From NCBI RefSeq assembly GCF_033958435.1, contig NC_134142.1, forward strand, positions 101,751,001-101,815,000: 64,000 nucleotides of DNA, given 5' to 3'. The notes beneath the pieces are model-generated. The model saw only the letters and a list, made by a program, of their open reading frames with translations. It was not told the DNA's origin and made no database searches. Positions 33,430 to 43,330 of this stretch are shown here, one piece after another. The position numbers were made by a program, and so were the translations under genes. The DNA comes from Carettochelys insculpta (Eukaryota; Chordata; Testudines; Carettochelyidae). Position 1 is the stretch's first letter. Every line of letters starts with the position of its first letter.

Positions 33430-35296
33430 TGGGGGCATCAGGGGAGGCTGATAGCGCTAGGGGGCAGCCATGGAGGGAGTCAAGGGGACTGGGGGGCTGG
33501 CCACAGCCCTCAGTCACTGCAGGGTCTGCAGCACAGCCTCAGGCATGGGGACTGGAGGGGCAGGGGGGATGGGGCGAGTGGGGAATGGGCACGGGAGGCT
33601 GGGAGGAAGGGGGCAGGAATTCAAGGGGGAGGCAGGCGTGGGAAGGGTGTGGGAGGGGGACCTGGGCCAGTGTGGCCTCCCAGAGGGACTGCATATGCTA
33701 GAGCTCACCCATCATTTGGCCCCAACCCACTTTAGCAGCTGCTCCTGCAGCTGGTTCTGGTGCGTCTGGACAGCTGCATAGAGGCAGAACGCCTCATCCC
33801 CTATGCGGCGGTGCACTCGTTGCATGCGAGCCTAAACATGTGGAGGTGTGGTGCCAGCTGCAGTGGGTAACGGTCTGAGGCTGGCTGGCTCTGGGTGGTG
33901 GATGGGAGTGGCTAGTCCTGCTGAGGTGGTGGCACTGGCTGACCCCTCAGATGGTGCAGCTATGTGGAAGAAGAGAAGGAGAGAGACTGAATCATGCCCA
34001 CCACACAGACCCTACGGCCCTGCCTCCCACCCAGTGTGTGTATTAGCTCCCTCCCCCGATACATGGGACTTGGCTCTCCCATGGGCAGGGCCATGCGTAC
34101 CTGGGTGGTGGGCAGGCTGGGCACAGCCTGGCCCTCCCCAAGGCCCACCTTCATGCATGTAGCTCTCAGTGCTGTCCACAAGAGTGGGTTCTGCCTGTTG
34201 CCTGCAGCCAAGCCTGCAGCATGGTGTCCTGCCCGGCCTGGCCTGGCCTGGCAGGTCATGTGCCCCATGTGTGGCTACCCCCTACATCCCGGGGTGTGTG
34301 ATCCATGGGGTACTCACTGGCTGGTCCCTTGAAGAAGTGCAGAGATGTCCAGGGTGTCACCTCACTGGAGAAGCCCAAGTCCAAGGCAATAGTGAGGGTC
34401 CCCTGGCTGTACTTGGGGTCTGTGTCTGGCTCAGGATCTGCCCCTGGCAATGTCCCCAGTGGCTCCAGTGATGGTTGGATGGCCTCCTCAGTGGTGGTGA
34501 TGGCCGTGGTGCAGTGGGCGCTGTCGGTGCCCCCCAGGAGGTGATGGAGCTGGGTGTAGTAGGGGCAGGTGGCTGTCCCTGCTCTGACCCGTGGCATGTG
34601 TCCTGGGCATGCAGGTATCCCTGCCTTAGCTCCTTGACCTTTGCCCACACCTGCTCTGTGGTGTGGGTGGGGTGTCCTTATTCAGCCAGGGCTGCAGTAA
34701 TGTGAGAATAGCCGGGGTGTTGCACATTCTTGCTGAGGGGTCTTGAAGGATGTCCTCGTTGGCCCACAAACAGATCACGTCCTTCAGCTTGGGCCTGGTC
34801 TAGGAGGTGACCTGGTGTTTGCTGCCTTGGGTTGGCTCCAGAGACATCTCTGCCTGCTTGCCCAAGGGTTCTGGGAGGTCAGGGGGTGCCTGTCTCTCAG
34901 CAATGGGCCTTCAGAGCTGGCTGTGAGGTGTTCTGGGCAGCCAATGAGCACACTGCTGCTTGCACACACTCAGCTTCTTACCACAGGGTTTCCAGGGCCC
35001 CCTGCGGCTTTAAGAGTGACTGGGGCAGAGACAATAGAGCTGTGGACAGGGCGTGCCCACTGCCAGCTGGCCAGCACTGTGGAGGACCATTCTGTCAACA
35101 AAAGTCCCCACAGAGCATCCACATGGCTTTTTTTGTTGACAGAATGTGTTGACAGCATTGTTATGCCACATTTTGGAGAGGCGGAACACTGTCAGCAAAA
35201 GTGCTGAGTTTTGTCAATGCGCTGGGGACAAAATGCTTTTTGTGTGTGGACCTGCTGCGAGTTCTGTCCACAAAACTTGCTAGTGTAGCCATAGTC
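33430..35296 (-). pseudogene. Decayed Harbinger Myb/SANT-like gene of a second family
   Basis: Read on the minus strand, KLKDVICLWANEDILQ (about 34,790-34,744) parallels ELRDLLGLWSEEEVLQ of the 8.9 kb element. After a frameshift come KNVQHPGYSHITAALAE, a stop, GHPTHTTEQVWAKVKELRQGY (about 34,680-34,610) and SRVRAGTATCPYYTQLHHLLGG. Near 33,780 a QLQEQLLKWVGAK helix resembles the C-terminal helix of the same protein. At least two frameshifts and one stop make it nonfunctional. The outer end at 35,281-35,296 (TAGTGTAGCCATAGTC) is a mutated relative of the MITE end at 44,965. No opposite TIR and no transposase were found, so the element is truncated. Confidence 0.65.
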
Positions 35297-35494
35297 TTTG
35301 ACTTTTCCAAATGAATTTTTTTCTGACTACCCCTTAGTGACAAATTTAAACATTTCAGCTGTATGTCACAATCTGGGACAAAACCAAATGTTAAAATCTT
35401 AGAATTTCACACAGGATGGCAGTTCTGATTTTTGCTCACTCTGTTGAAGACCTGATGGAATGTGGACTGACTCACTTCCTTTCCCTTTCCTGTT

Positions 35495-35630
35495 CCTAAT
35501 AGATAATAAAAAAACAGACATCATGATTTCTTTGGGTCTGTCTCAAAGCTGAGTGAAACCAGAGATGTTAGGGGACACCTTTTCAAAAGTAGATAGATGC
35601 CTGGCTTGTGCATGAGGTTACTAGATGAAG
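35495..35630 (+). repeat. Local duplicated or dispersed segment, copy A
   Basis: CCTAATAGATAATAAAAAAACAG, GTCTGTCTCAAAGCTGAGTGAAA, CAGAGATGTTAGGGGACA and TTTTCAAAAGTAGAT...GCATGAG recur in the same order and strand at 40,618-40,735 with moderate divergence. Confidence 0.6.
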
Positions 35631-35637
35631 CATGATT

Positions 35638-35868
35638 AGCGTTGTCATATTTGACCTTTCAAAAAAGAGAACACCACTGAGAGGGAGTGTTTCTGTATCA
35701 GTATGTACCAACTCACGCTGTGTTAATGTACTGTATATACTATAAGCCATTAATCCTACATGAGTTGGTAGATAGGGCAGATAGTACATCAATACAGCAT
35801 GAGTTGGTAGATACAGATACCGACACACTCCCTCTGAGGAGTTTCCTCTTGTTTATATGGTAACCCTA
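35638..35868. mobile_element. Fold-back MITE (GGGTTACCATAT-type end)
   Basis: Outer segments are inverted: AGAGGGAGTGTTTCTGTATCAGTATGTACCAACTCA at the left and the complement of TGAGTTGGTAGATACAGATACCGACACACTCCCTCT at the right. Inner arms 35,707-35,731 and 35,787-35,811 also pair. The right end ATATGGTAACCCTA resembles hAT-type termini; the left end is eroded. Confidence 0.5.
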
Positions 35869-36084
35869 TGCATAATGAGTGAATGAATAGATGAATTAAG
35901 GGCTCCTGTTAAGGAATGGAAGTATTTTGGTGGTTTTACCCACAGCACAATACATATCTGTACCCATCAGGTGGCACCTTTTGCTTGTGTGGTGTTTTTG
36001 TATTGATTGTTTTACCAAAGAAGAATAACAGACAGGGTGGGCATGATCCTCATTTGGTGAAACTTGAGTGGAGTTATGCTATAC

Positions 36085-36975
36085 CTATCTCATAGAACTG
36101 GAACGGACCTTGGCTACGTCTACACGTGCACCCAACTTCGAAATAGCTTATTTCGATGTTGCGACATCGAAATAGGCTATTTCGATGAATAACGTCTACA
36201 CGTCCTCCAGGGCTGGCAATGTCGATGTTCAACTTCGACGTTGCTCAGCCCAACATCGAAATAGGCACAGCGAGGGAACGTCTACACGCCAAAGTAGCAC
36301 ACATCGAAATAAGGGAGCCAGGCACAGCTGCAGACAGGGTCACGGGGCGGACTCAACAGCAAGTCGCTCCCTTAAAGGGCCCCTCCCAGACACACTTTCA
36401 TTAAACAGTGCAAGATACACAGAGCCAACAACTAGTTGCAGACCCTGTATATGCAGCACGGACCCCCAGCTGCAGCAGCAGCAGCCAGAAGCCCTGGGCT
36501 AAGGGCTGCTGCCCACGGTGACCACAGAGCCCCGCAAGGGCTGGAGAGAGAGTATCTCTCAACCCCCCAGCTGATGGCCGCCATGGAGGACCCCGCTATT
36601 TCGATGTTGCGGGACGCGGATCGTCTACACGTCCCTACTTCGATGTTGAACGTCGAAGTAGGGCGCTATTCCCATCCCCTCATGGGGTTAGCGACTTCGA
36701 CGTCTCGCCGCCTAACGTCGATTTCAACTTCGAAATAGCGCCCAACACGTGTAGACGTGACGGGCGCTATTTCGAAGTTACTGCCGCTACTTCGAAGTAG
36801 CGTGCACGTGTAGACGCAGCTCTTGAGAGGTCGTCAGTCCAGTCCTCTATACCCACAGCAGGACCTATCACCATCTCTGACAGATTTTTTTTTTAATCTA
36901 TTTCCCCAGATCCTTAAATGGCCCCCTCAGGGACTGAGGTCACGATCCTGCGTTCAGCAGGCCATCCCTCCCTAC
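36085..36975 (-). repeat. CR1 3' tip, minus orientation, split by a Harbinger MITE
   Basis: CATAGAACTGGAACGGACCTT (to 36,111) and CTTGAGAGGTCGTCAGTCCAG (from 36,822) are contiguous in CR1 3' ends as GGACCTTGAGAGGTC. The MITE at 36,112-36,821 sits between, with CTT duplicated. The CR1 text continues to CAGCAGGCCATCCCTCCC. Confidence 0.7.
36112..36821 (-). mobile_element. Harbinger deletion derivative (MITE) no. 1, 710 bp, inverted
   Basis: The ends are GGCTACGTCTACACGTGCAC and the complement of CGTGCACGTGTAGACGCAGCT; the target duplication is CTT (36,109-36,111 and 36,822-36,824). Both subterminal arrays of the 8,879 element are kept, in opposite orientation. The interior retains the start region of the transposase gene (ACGGACCCCCAGCTGCAGC..., start codon mutated to ACG), a stop about 14 codons later, and the CAGCTGATGGCCGCCATGGAGGACC word from the other end. 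About 3.9 kb carrying both genes is missing. Confidence 0.9.
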
Positions 36976-37849
36976 GATTTATGTTGGCTAAGGCTCTGGC
37001 CGTACATTTCCATCTATCAAAGTACAGTTAAAATAGACACCCCAGAAGCCTCACTCTAAGGCCTCAATGTCCTGTATGTTCTCCACTTGCCACGTATGGC
37101 GAACAGGACGGTGGAGTGTGGCGAATTCAGCTCTTTCTGAGAGCCACATGTGGGGAGAGCCATCCGCCCTCTCCATGCATGCACTCCACCACTTGATGGC
37201 AGAAGCGCCTGGTGGCAGCATTGGCAGCTTCAGCAGCGGATCCAGCGGCAGCTCGGGTGAGTTGCTGGCATTAAATTAGAACAGGAGGTCTGGGGGAGCC
37301 TGCGTTACGGGGAGGACATTTATTGGGGGGGCGGGCTGGGGGTGCCTGGCTCTGGTTGCAGGGAGGACATTTATTTAGAGTTCATTATTCTGGATTTCAC
37401 CCTGTAACTGAAGGACCATGGGACTAAGCTGTAGTACTCATAATATCTGTGTTCTCCCCCATGTTGCTATCTCTCATGTAGGTTCCTACAAATTGCACAG
37501 CTGCCTGATAAGTCCTGTACAGCTCCTTTCTGGGGCCAAGCCACTGCCATAGCTAGGACAGAGCCATCTACTCAAAGTTCTCCCTTCCCCAGCAGCACAG
37601 ACCTGCCATAGCCTGGATAGAGATGCCCCTCCCTCAGCACATTCCAGACTCACTGGAGCTGGCAGGCCTTGGCTCTGCGCTACTGTGGTGAGAGAGGACA
37701 TGGGGGAGCCCTCTCTCCTGGAGGAAGCTGTGTACAAAACCCTTCATCCCCATCCCAGAGCCTGCAGTCCAAGCCAGAGGCCTCATCCCCTTCAACCCTG
37801 GGCCCCCTCCCACACTCTGAACCCCTGAGTCCCACCCTCACCACAGATC
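36976..37849. other. Noncoding, no gene recognised
   Basis: Mixed composition; the 37,230-37,380 region is G-rich. No motif recognised. Confidence 0.35.
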
Positions 37850-37976
37850 AGCCATGTGCAGAATTAATTTTATTATGTGCGCCAATGTGGAGATGATGTG
37901 TAACACATTACCTCCATATTCATGCTCATACAAAAACTCATTTGTCTGACATAGACATAAAATTAGAGGGACCACT
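37850..37976. repeat. TTTTATTATGTGCGCCAA dispersed repeat, copy 3
   Basis: GTGCAGAATTAATTTTATTATGTGCGCCAATGTGG matches the copy at 21,535. The right end TTAGAGGGACCACTG is the complement-type TIR seen at 24,110 (CAATGCTCCCTCT). A GAGATGATGTGTAACACATTACCTCC core is nearly palindromic. Confidence 0.5.
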
Positions 37977-38389
37977 GTTTTACACATAGTAGTCAAAAAG
38001 CTAACTTTGTTTTCAGTGCCACTCCTTGGAGCTTTAGAGTCATTATCTCATGCCCTCCTGTCATCTTGGTCTGTTCATGTGGTTGTGTGTCAGAAATGCT
38101 GTCCACTCTGACACAGGGGGTGGTGTTTGCGTGGCCTTGACAACATCAATAATGGAACACTTTCAGGGTAGAAAAATTGGTGAGACTGAAAAATAAATAT
38201 TAAATCCATGTGCTGAGATTTTCAAAATAACATAAGATACTGGATGCCACAGTTCCCATTAATTTTAATACCAGTTGCATGGCCCGATATTCTAGATGGC
38301 ACTGAAAATCTAATGTCTTAAAAATAACTTGCCTTTCTGTTACCTCTCAACCAGAGAATGCAAAATTCTTTAACCCTTTATATAAAGCA

Positions 38390-39240
38390 GGCAAGTAGTG
38401 TTTTGCTGTTATTACATATCGGGAAACAGCAGGTTAAGTGACTTGCCTACAGTCTCACAAAGGGTGCGTCTGCACTAGCTGGCTACTTCGATAGCTGGCA
38501 CAATGTCGGAATAGTACGTGTCGCGTCTACATGCACCGTACGCTATTTCGACGTTGAAATTGACGTTAGGTGGCGAGACATCAAAATCGCTATTCCTATC
38601 CGAAGATGGGAATAGTGCCCTACTTAGATGTGCAATGTCAAAGTAGGGCGTGTGTAGACGATGCGCATCTTGCTACATCGAAATAGCGGGGTCCTCCATG
38701 GCGGCCATCAGCTGAGGGGTTGAGAGACTATCTGTCCAGCCCCTGCGGGGCTCTATGGTTGCCGCATACAGCAGCCCTTAGCCCAGGGCTTCTGGCTGCT
38801 GCTGCTACTGCAGCTGGGGGTCCATGCTGCATGCACGGGGTCTGCAACGGGTTGTCAGCTCTGTGGATCTCGTGCTGTGCTGGCTGAGTGTGTCTGGGAG
38901 GGGCCCTTTAAGAGAGCGGCTTGGGGCTTTGCTGGCCCCTTATTTCGACTGGGACCTCTTGTGTGTGTGGACGCTCCACATTTCCTTCCGGGGCAGCTCC
39001 TTTCAATGTTCTCCGTCGCTACTTCGACGTTGAACGTTGATGGCACCAGCCCTGGAGGACGTGTAGACGATACACGTTGAAGTAGCCTATTTTGATGTCC
39101 TTACTTCAAAATAGGCTACTTCGACCTAGTGTGCTAGTGTAGACGTAGCCAAAGAGTTTGTGGCAAAGCCAGAAATACAGTTGAATCTTGAATCACACTT
39201 CCATTCTCCAGCAAATAGAGCATACTGCTTCCTTCCGAGC
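38390..39240 (-). repeat. Core-SINE, minus orientation, split by a Harbinger MITE
   Basis: GGTTAAGTGACTTGCCTACAGTCTCACAAA (to 38,461) and GAGTTTGTGGCAAAGCCAGAAATACAG...AGAGCATACTGCTTCC (from 39,154) are the two halves of the complement of a tRNA-derived core-SINE. The insertion duplicated AAA. Confidence 0.65.
38462..39150 (+). mobile_element. Harbinger deletion derivative (MITE) no. 2, 689 bp
   Basis: The ends are GGGTGCGTCTGCACTAGC and the complement of GCTAGTGTAGACGTAGCC; the duplication is AAA (38,459-38,461 and 39,151-39,153). Orientation is the same as the 8,879 element. It keeps GGCCATCAGCTGAGGGGTTGAGAGAC, then jumps to TTCTGGCTGCTGCTGCTACTGCAGC and GGTCCATG (complement of the transposase start). 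TCGA words are more decayed than in the other copies, so this is probably the oldest of the three. Confidence 0.88.
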
Positions 39241-39789
39241 ATACAGCTTGGAAGTGTGTGTACTTGATTTTTTTTCTTTAATCATAGGATGGATACCTGG
39301 GTTTTATTTCTTGGTGTTTACAGGCAGTCAGCTTCTGCTCTGTTTTTCTGCTTATTCTCAATCCCATCTGAAAAGTCTGCTAATCTCATTGGTTTTGACA
39401 GAGAAAAATATTAGGGATACAATTTTTAAAACTGAAAAGTACAATGCTTTAATAAATTGTGGTTCCCTGGTTCGACTCAAGGATTCATTTCATTCCAGCC
39501 GTTGTGTTCAAATGGAACAGATTATGAATGGAAGCATAGCTTTGGGATTGTATTTCAGCTTTAGTATGCAGTTTGGGATTACGTTATTTCCAATGTATAT
39601 AAAATTATATATTTTATAAGAAATCACTCCCCTATTCCCTAAAATTGTTCAAATTTTAAAATATGTCACATTGTAGATAGTTTACAGATGTTGGATGGCA
39701 AAGAAGAAAAACATATTGATTGTGCTCCTGCAAGGCACATGTTACCATTTTGTCTATATTTTATAGGCTGAAAATCTATATACTCAACT
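39241..39789. other. Noncoding, no gene recognised
   Basis: An open frame of 143 codons at 39,188-39,619 (plus strand) starts inside the SINE remnant. It is hydrophobic and AT-driven and has no domain; I consider it accidental. Confidence 0.4.
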
Positions 39790-40080
39790 AATGGGGGAAG
39801 AGGGTACCGTGGGGGTAGTTGACCAGTGCTTAGAACGGGGTTGTGGTAGGAATTGTATCTCCTGACTTCCATTCTCAATTCTGCCACTGTGTTGCTATAT
39901 GACAGCGGGCAAGTTATTGAAGTGTTCTGTATCTCAGATTTGTCTTCTGCAAAGTGAGCATAATTTTATTTGAATATTGTACAGGGGGTGTTGTGTGGCT
40001 TCATTATTAGTTTGTAAAAGCTCTGTGCATGTTTAGCTGTAAGGTACCGTATGCAATAAGTGTAAAGTATTATTATTTAC
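39790..40080 (+). repeat. Core-SINE, plus orientation
   Basis: TTGACCAGTGCTTAGAACGGGG (tRNA-like head), TCTCCTGACTTCCATTCTCAATTCTGCCACTG, GACAGCGGGCAAGTTATTGAAGTG, TTTGTAAAAGCTCTGTGCATG and a TATTATTATT tail follow the MIR-like order. Confidence 0.6.
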
Positions 40081-40617
40081 ATATTCTTTTGAATTAACAA
40101 AGGGAATAACATCGTATTATTTAAAGAAGCAAACAGAAAGTAAAGTTTGTTTAAACAGTTTATATTTGGAAATGTGGGAGCCCTTTGCTGAAGTTTACAG
40201 GCTTTTCTAGCCACTTTTTAGAGAAGCAACAGCTGAGAAATATATGCTTAAAAGAAAAGGAGCCAAAACCTGCTTACATTTAAACTTTTTGTGGTTTCAC
40301 CCACTGCTGAAACCCTTTACTTTTAAATCTCTCAGATGGCTTGCACTATAACATTGACAGAGGAAAAGTCTTAGATGCAAAACTTCACATAAAATAGAAA
40401 AGCTTATGCAGAAAGATTTTATATGTGATTTTTACAGCTGCTAGCCACAACCTTTAAACAGTCTTTGACTTTCTCATGCCTTATTTGGGAAGATGCTTTG
40501 TTTCTGTGACTTTTGCAGAGGAATGATAAATTATGTTCTAAGATCTCTCTGTTCCTAACATTTTTCCAGAGGTCAGCTTTCAAACACATAACTACCTGAT
40601 CTTCTTTTTTTTGTCCT
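40081..40617. other. Noncoding, no gene recognised
   Basis: AT-rich and repeat-poor; nothing recognised. Confidence 0.4.
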
Positions 40618-40735
40618 TTCCTTTACTAATAGATAAAAACAGCCATATTAATTTCCGTGGGGCTGTCTCAAAATTGAATGAAAGCAGAGATGTTAGGGAA
40701 CATCATTTCAAAAGTAGATGCCTGAACAGTGCATG
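40618..40735 (+). repeat. Local duplicated or dispersed segment, copy B
   Basis: It parallels 35,495-35,630: ACTAATAGATAAAAACAG, GGCTGTCTCAAAATTGAATGAAA, CAGAGATGTTAGGGAACATC and TTTCAAAAGTAGATGCCTGAACAGTGCATGAG. Confidence 0.6.
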
Positions 40736-41804
40736 AGTGAATGTGGGATTTATAGGTATGATACAAACAGCTGATTCTGAAAAACTGCCTTACAGTATGT
40801 GCATATATGGGACAGGTCCTTGGCAGATGTAACTTGATGAGGTTCAGTCAAGCTCAATAGATGCTCACCAGTTTACAGCAGCTGAAGATCAGGTCCATTG
40901 TCTTGTAGGAAAGAGGGCTAAGGAGGGAACTTTAGATAGAGCTTGTAAAGCGGAGTAGGGAGGGGGAGCTATGTTTTGCCCTACTGAAGATTGTATTTAT
41001 AACCTGGTAAGAACTCAAGGGCAGCATTTAATGCACATAAATAGAGGTGATTGTAGCTGTTTGTGTCTTGAATTCAGAAGTTTGCCTTACCGATCTTTCA
41101 GGTCTCAACATGGGTTAAAATGGATCATTGCATGTGGATAGCTGTTGTCTCAGTGAGTGCACCTCTTTATTAAATATAAGAGGGCCATGGACCAAATTGC
41201 AGAATTCTGTGGATTGCGTGTGGCCCAGAACCTATGTGTTGGTGGCTTCTGGATTTGTGGGATACACTGTTTGAAAGGCAGTCCTTTTACAAATCAGTGG
41301 ACTGACACTGTCTGTCTTACCTTTGTCATTGCTTGAATACAGGTTTCTTTCTATAACGCTCTTCCTTCTTCTGCGTGACAAGATTAACTGGATATGTTTA
41401 GGTGTTTTAGTCATTTGAAAGAATGTCTGTGGAATATTGCTGCTGGGACACAAGCATGTGCAGGCAGCTAACATGGAGGTTAATTACCTTACTGTCTAAG
41501 GCTGGGATACAAATCTATGCTGTTTAGTAGGATATGATTTCACGGCATCTGCAGCACAATGCGAGACTCAATTCATGTGCGTACGCTTTCCCTCAGCAAT
41601 GATGTAGGGAGAAAAGTAGGTTAGCAATGTTTGACTTGGAAGTAGACGACCACCTAAAATGACTTCATTTAGGAAAACAGCAAAGATATAAGAGGGCAGG
41701 AAATGGGATCCTTCCAGAGGTCAAAATGGTACCATTATAAATTAATGTTATACACATTACTTAGAGATGTTATACTTTGGAACAGTCAAGTCAGAGAGAT
41801 TACC
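40736..41804. other. Noncoding, no gene recognised
   Basis: No repeat ends or coding motif recognised. Confidence 0.4.
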
Positions 41805-41812
41805 TACTAGAT

Positions 41813-42259
41813 CAAGGATCAGGAACCAAAATAGCAAGAAAAGCCATTTTTTCCAATTCGGTAAAAAGCTCGGTATTTCAAGAGCGGCGTTGCATGAGAA
41901 TGCGAAATGGTCCTTAATAATAATGTCAAACCATACTTTTTGTAACCCCTATTTTAAGAACAGTGCACACATAATGATTTGTAATGCAATACATGTTTAC
42001 TGCAAGACATTTACAAACTTTTCACATATTTTATTTCTTCACACTTTTTGTGTGTGTTTGTACCACTGTCTTCCTAACTTTCACTCCAAAATCTTTTCTT
42101 TCTCTGGGAGATGCAAGAGGGAGTTATCCAACTTTTCAAGGTCACATATTGTTTGCTATTTAAACATGAGTTCCTTTTTTTATTGTTTTTTTTTGTTTTG
42201 GCTTTGTGATTATATTGTCGGGAGCCACTTAGAAGTCCTTAAAGAGTTGCAGACTCCTG
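41813..42259. mobile_element. hAT non-autonomous element, 447 bp, exact 8-bp duplication
   Basis: TACTAGAT is present on both sides (41,805-41,812 and 42,260-42,267). The ends are CAAGGATCAGGAACC and the complement of GTTGCAGACTCCTG. The body is shared with 19,875 and 43,346: GAAAAGCCATTTTTTCCAATTC, TTTAAGAACAGTGCACACATAATGATTTGTAA and GGGAGCCACTT. No transposase is encoded. Confidence 0.85.
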
Positions 42260-42434
42260 TACTAGATTAATGGTTTACCACACCATGAAGAGTCTTTCTA
42301 GCAAATGTGATGCTTTCATTTAGTTCAGCTACTTGTGATAATTAGGTAGACTTCATCTAAGGGTTCTTTGCTTTTGTGAGTCCACCTAACACGAACACCT
42401 CCTGGCTCCCAGATTTGATGCAGTCATCTCTAGT

Positions 42435-42516
42435 TGAAATTCAAAGACCTAGTTATGTGGGAGGTTAGACTAAAATAGTACCATGGTTTCTTCTAGCCTT
42501 CAAATCAATGAATCTT
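42435..42516 (+). repeat. CR1 3' tip, plus orientation
   Basis: GGGAGGTTAGACTAAAATAG...GGTTTCTTCTAGCCTTCAAATCAATGAATCT is the conserved extreme 3' end of reptile CR1 elements. Confidence 0.6.
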
Positions 42517-43330
42517 GAAGACACAAATTCCTGAGATCTTTGCTATGGGATTCTTTCTGTTTTCCAGTAGACAACTCTGACTTTTTTGCCCCTCGTTACT
42601 TAGTGCAAATGCCTGTGGAGTGTTTTTTAGTATATGGACTTTTGTCTTATCGGAAATTGAACCATCTCCAATAAAATCCTAGCAAACACAAAAGCATTTT
42701 ACCATAGATGCAGAAAATGGGAAGATCTTTATCCCCTCTCCCTACACCAGTAAAAACTGAATGTTAGTGCCAGTTTTTACAATAAATCCTTATAAGGCAT
42801 TTGGAGTTTCAAACAGCAATACTTGTTATAATTCCGTGTGCTTGACTGGTTTACACAGAATAATAGTGAGATTTGAAGAGCAAATTCCATATCAGTGATG
42901 GACAATATTCACTGTCCTGGAGAAATAAAATCAGTGCCTGTCTCTGTCAGATCTCCTTTTCCTTAACTCCTAATGACCATAGCTGGACTTTCTTTTGGGC
43001 AACAAGCAGCTGAATTTCACCAAATTCCACTTCTATGTTTCCACAGTGTGCCTTTCATAATTTCATGAGATCATTTTCTATCACATAATTACACTGATCA
43101 CTTCCCATTAGATACCTTTACATTTTACTTTTACCACAGAAGTTTTGTGAAATTATTGTCATTTAACATTTGTCTGACATTGTCACTGTAAGGCTCCAAT
43201 CCAGAATTGGGGTTCCATGGTGCTAGTCACACACATAACAAAATGTCCTTGCCACAAAGCATTTGTAACCCATGTCATTTTGTTGCCATTTCTGTTATCT
43301 GTTTCTGTTGCCATGTGTGTTGGGTAGACT
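42517..43330. other. Noncoding, no gene recognised
   Basis: AT-rich; nothing recognised. Confidence 0.4.

Noticed and set aside
39188..39619. 143-codon hydrophobic frame
   Set aside because: It begins inside a SINE remnant, is AT-driven, and has no signal of conservation.
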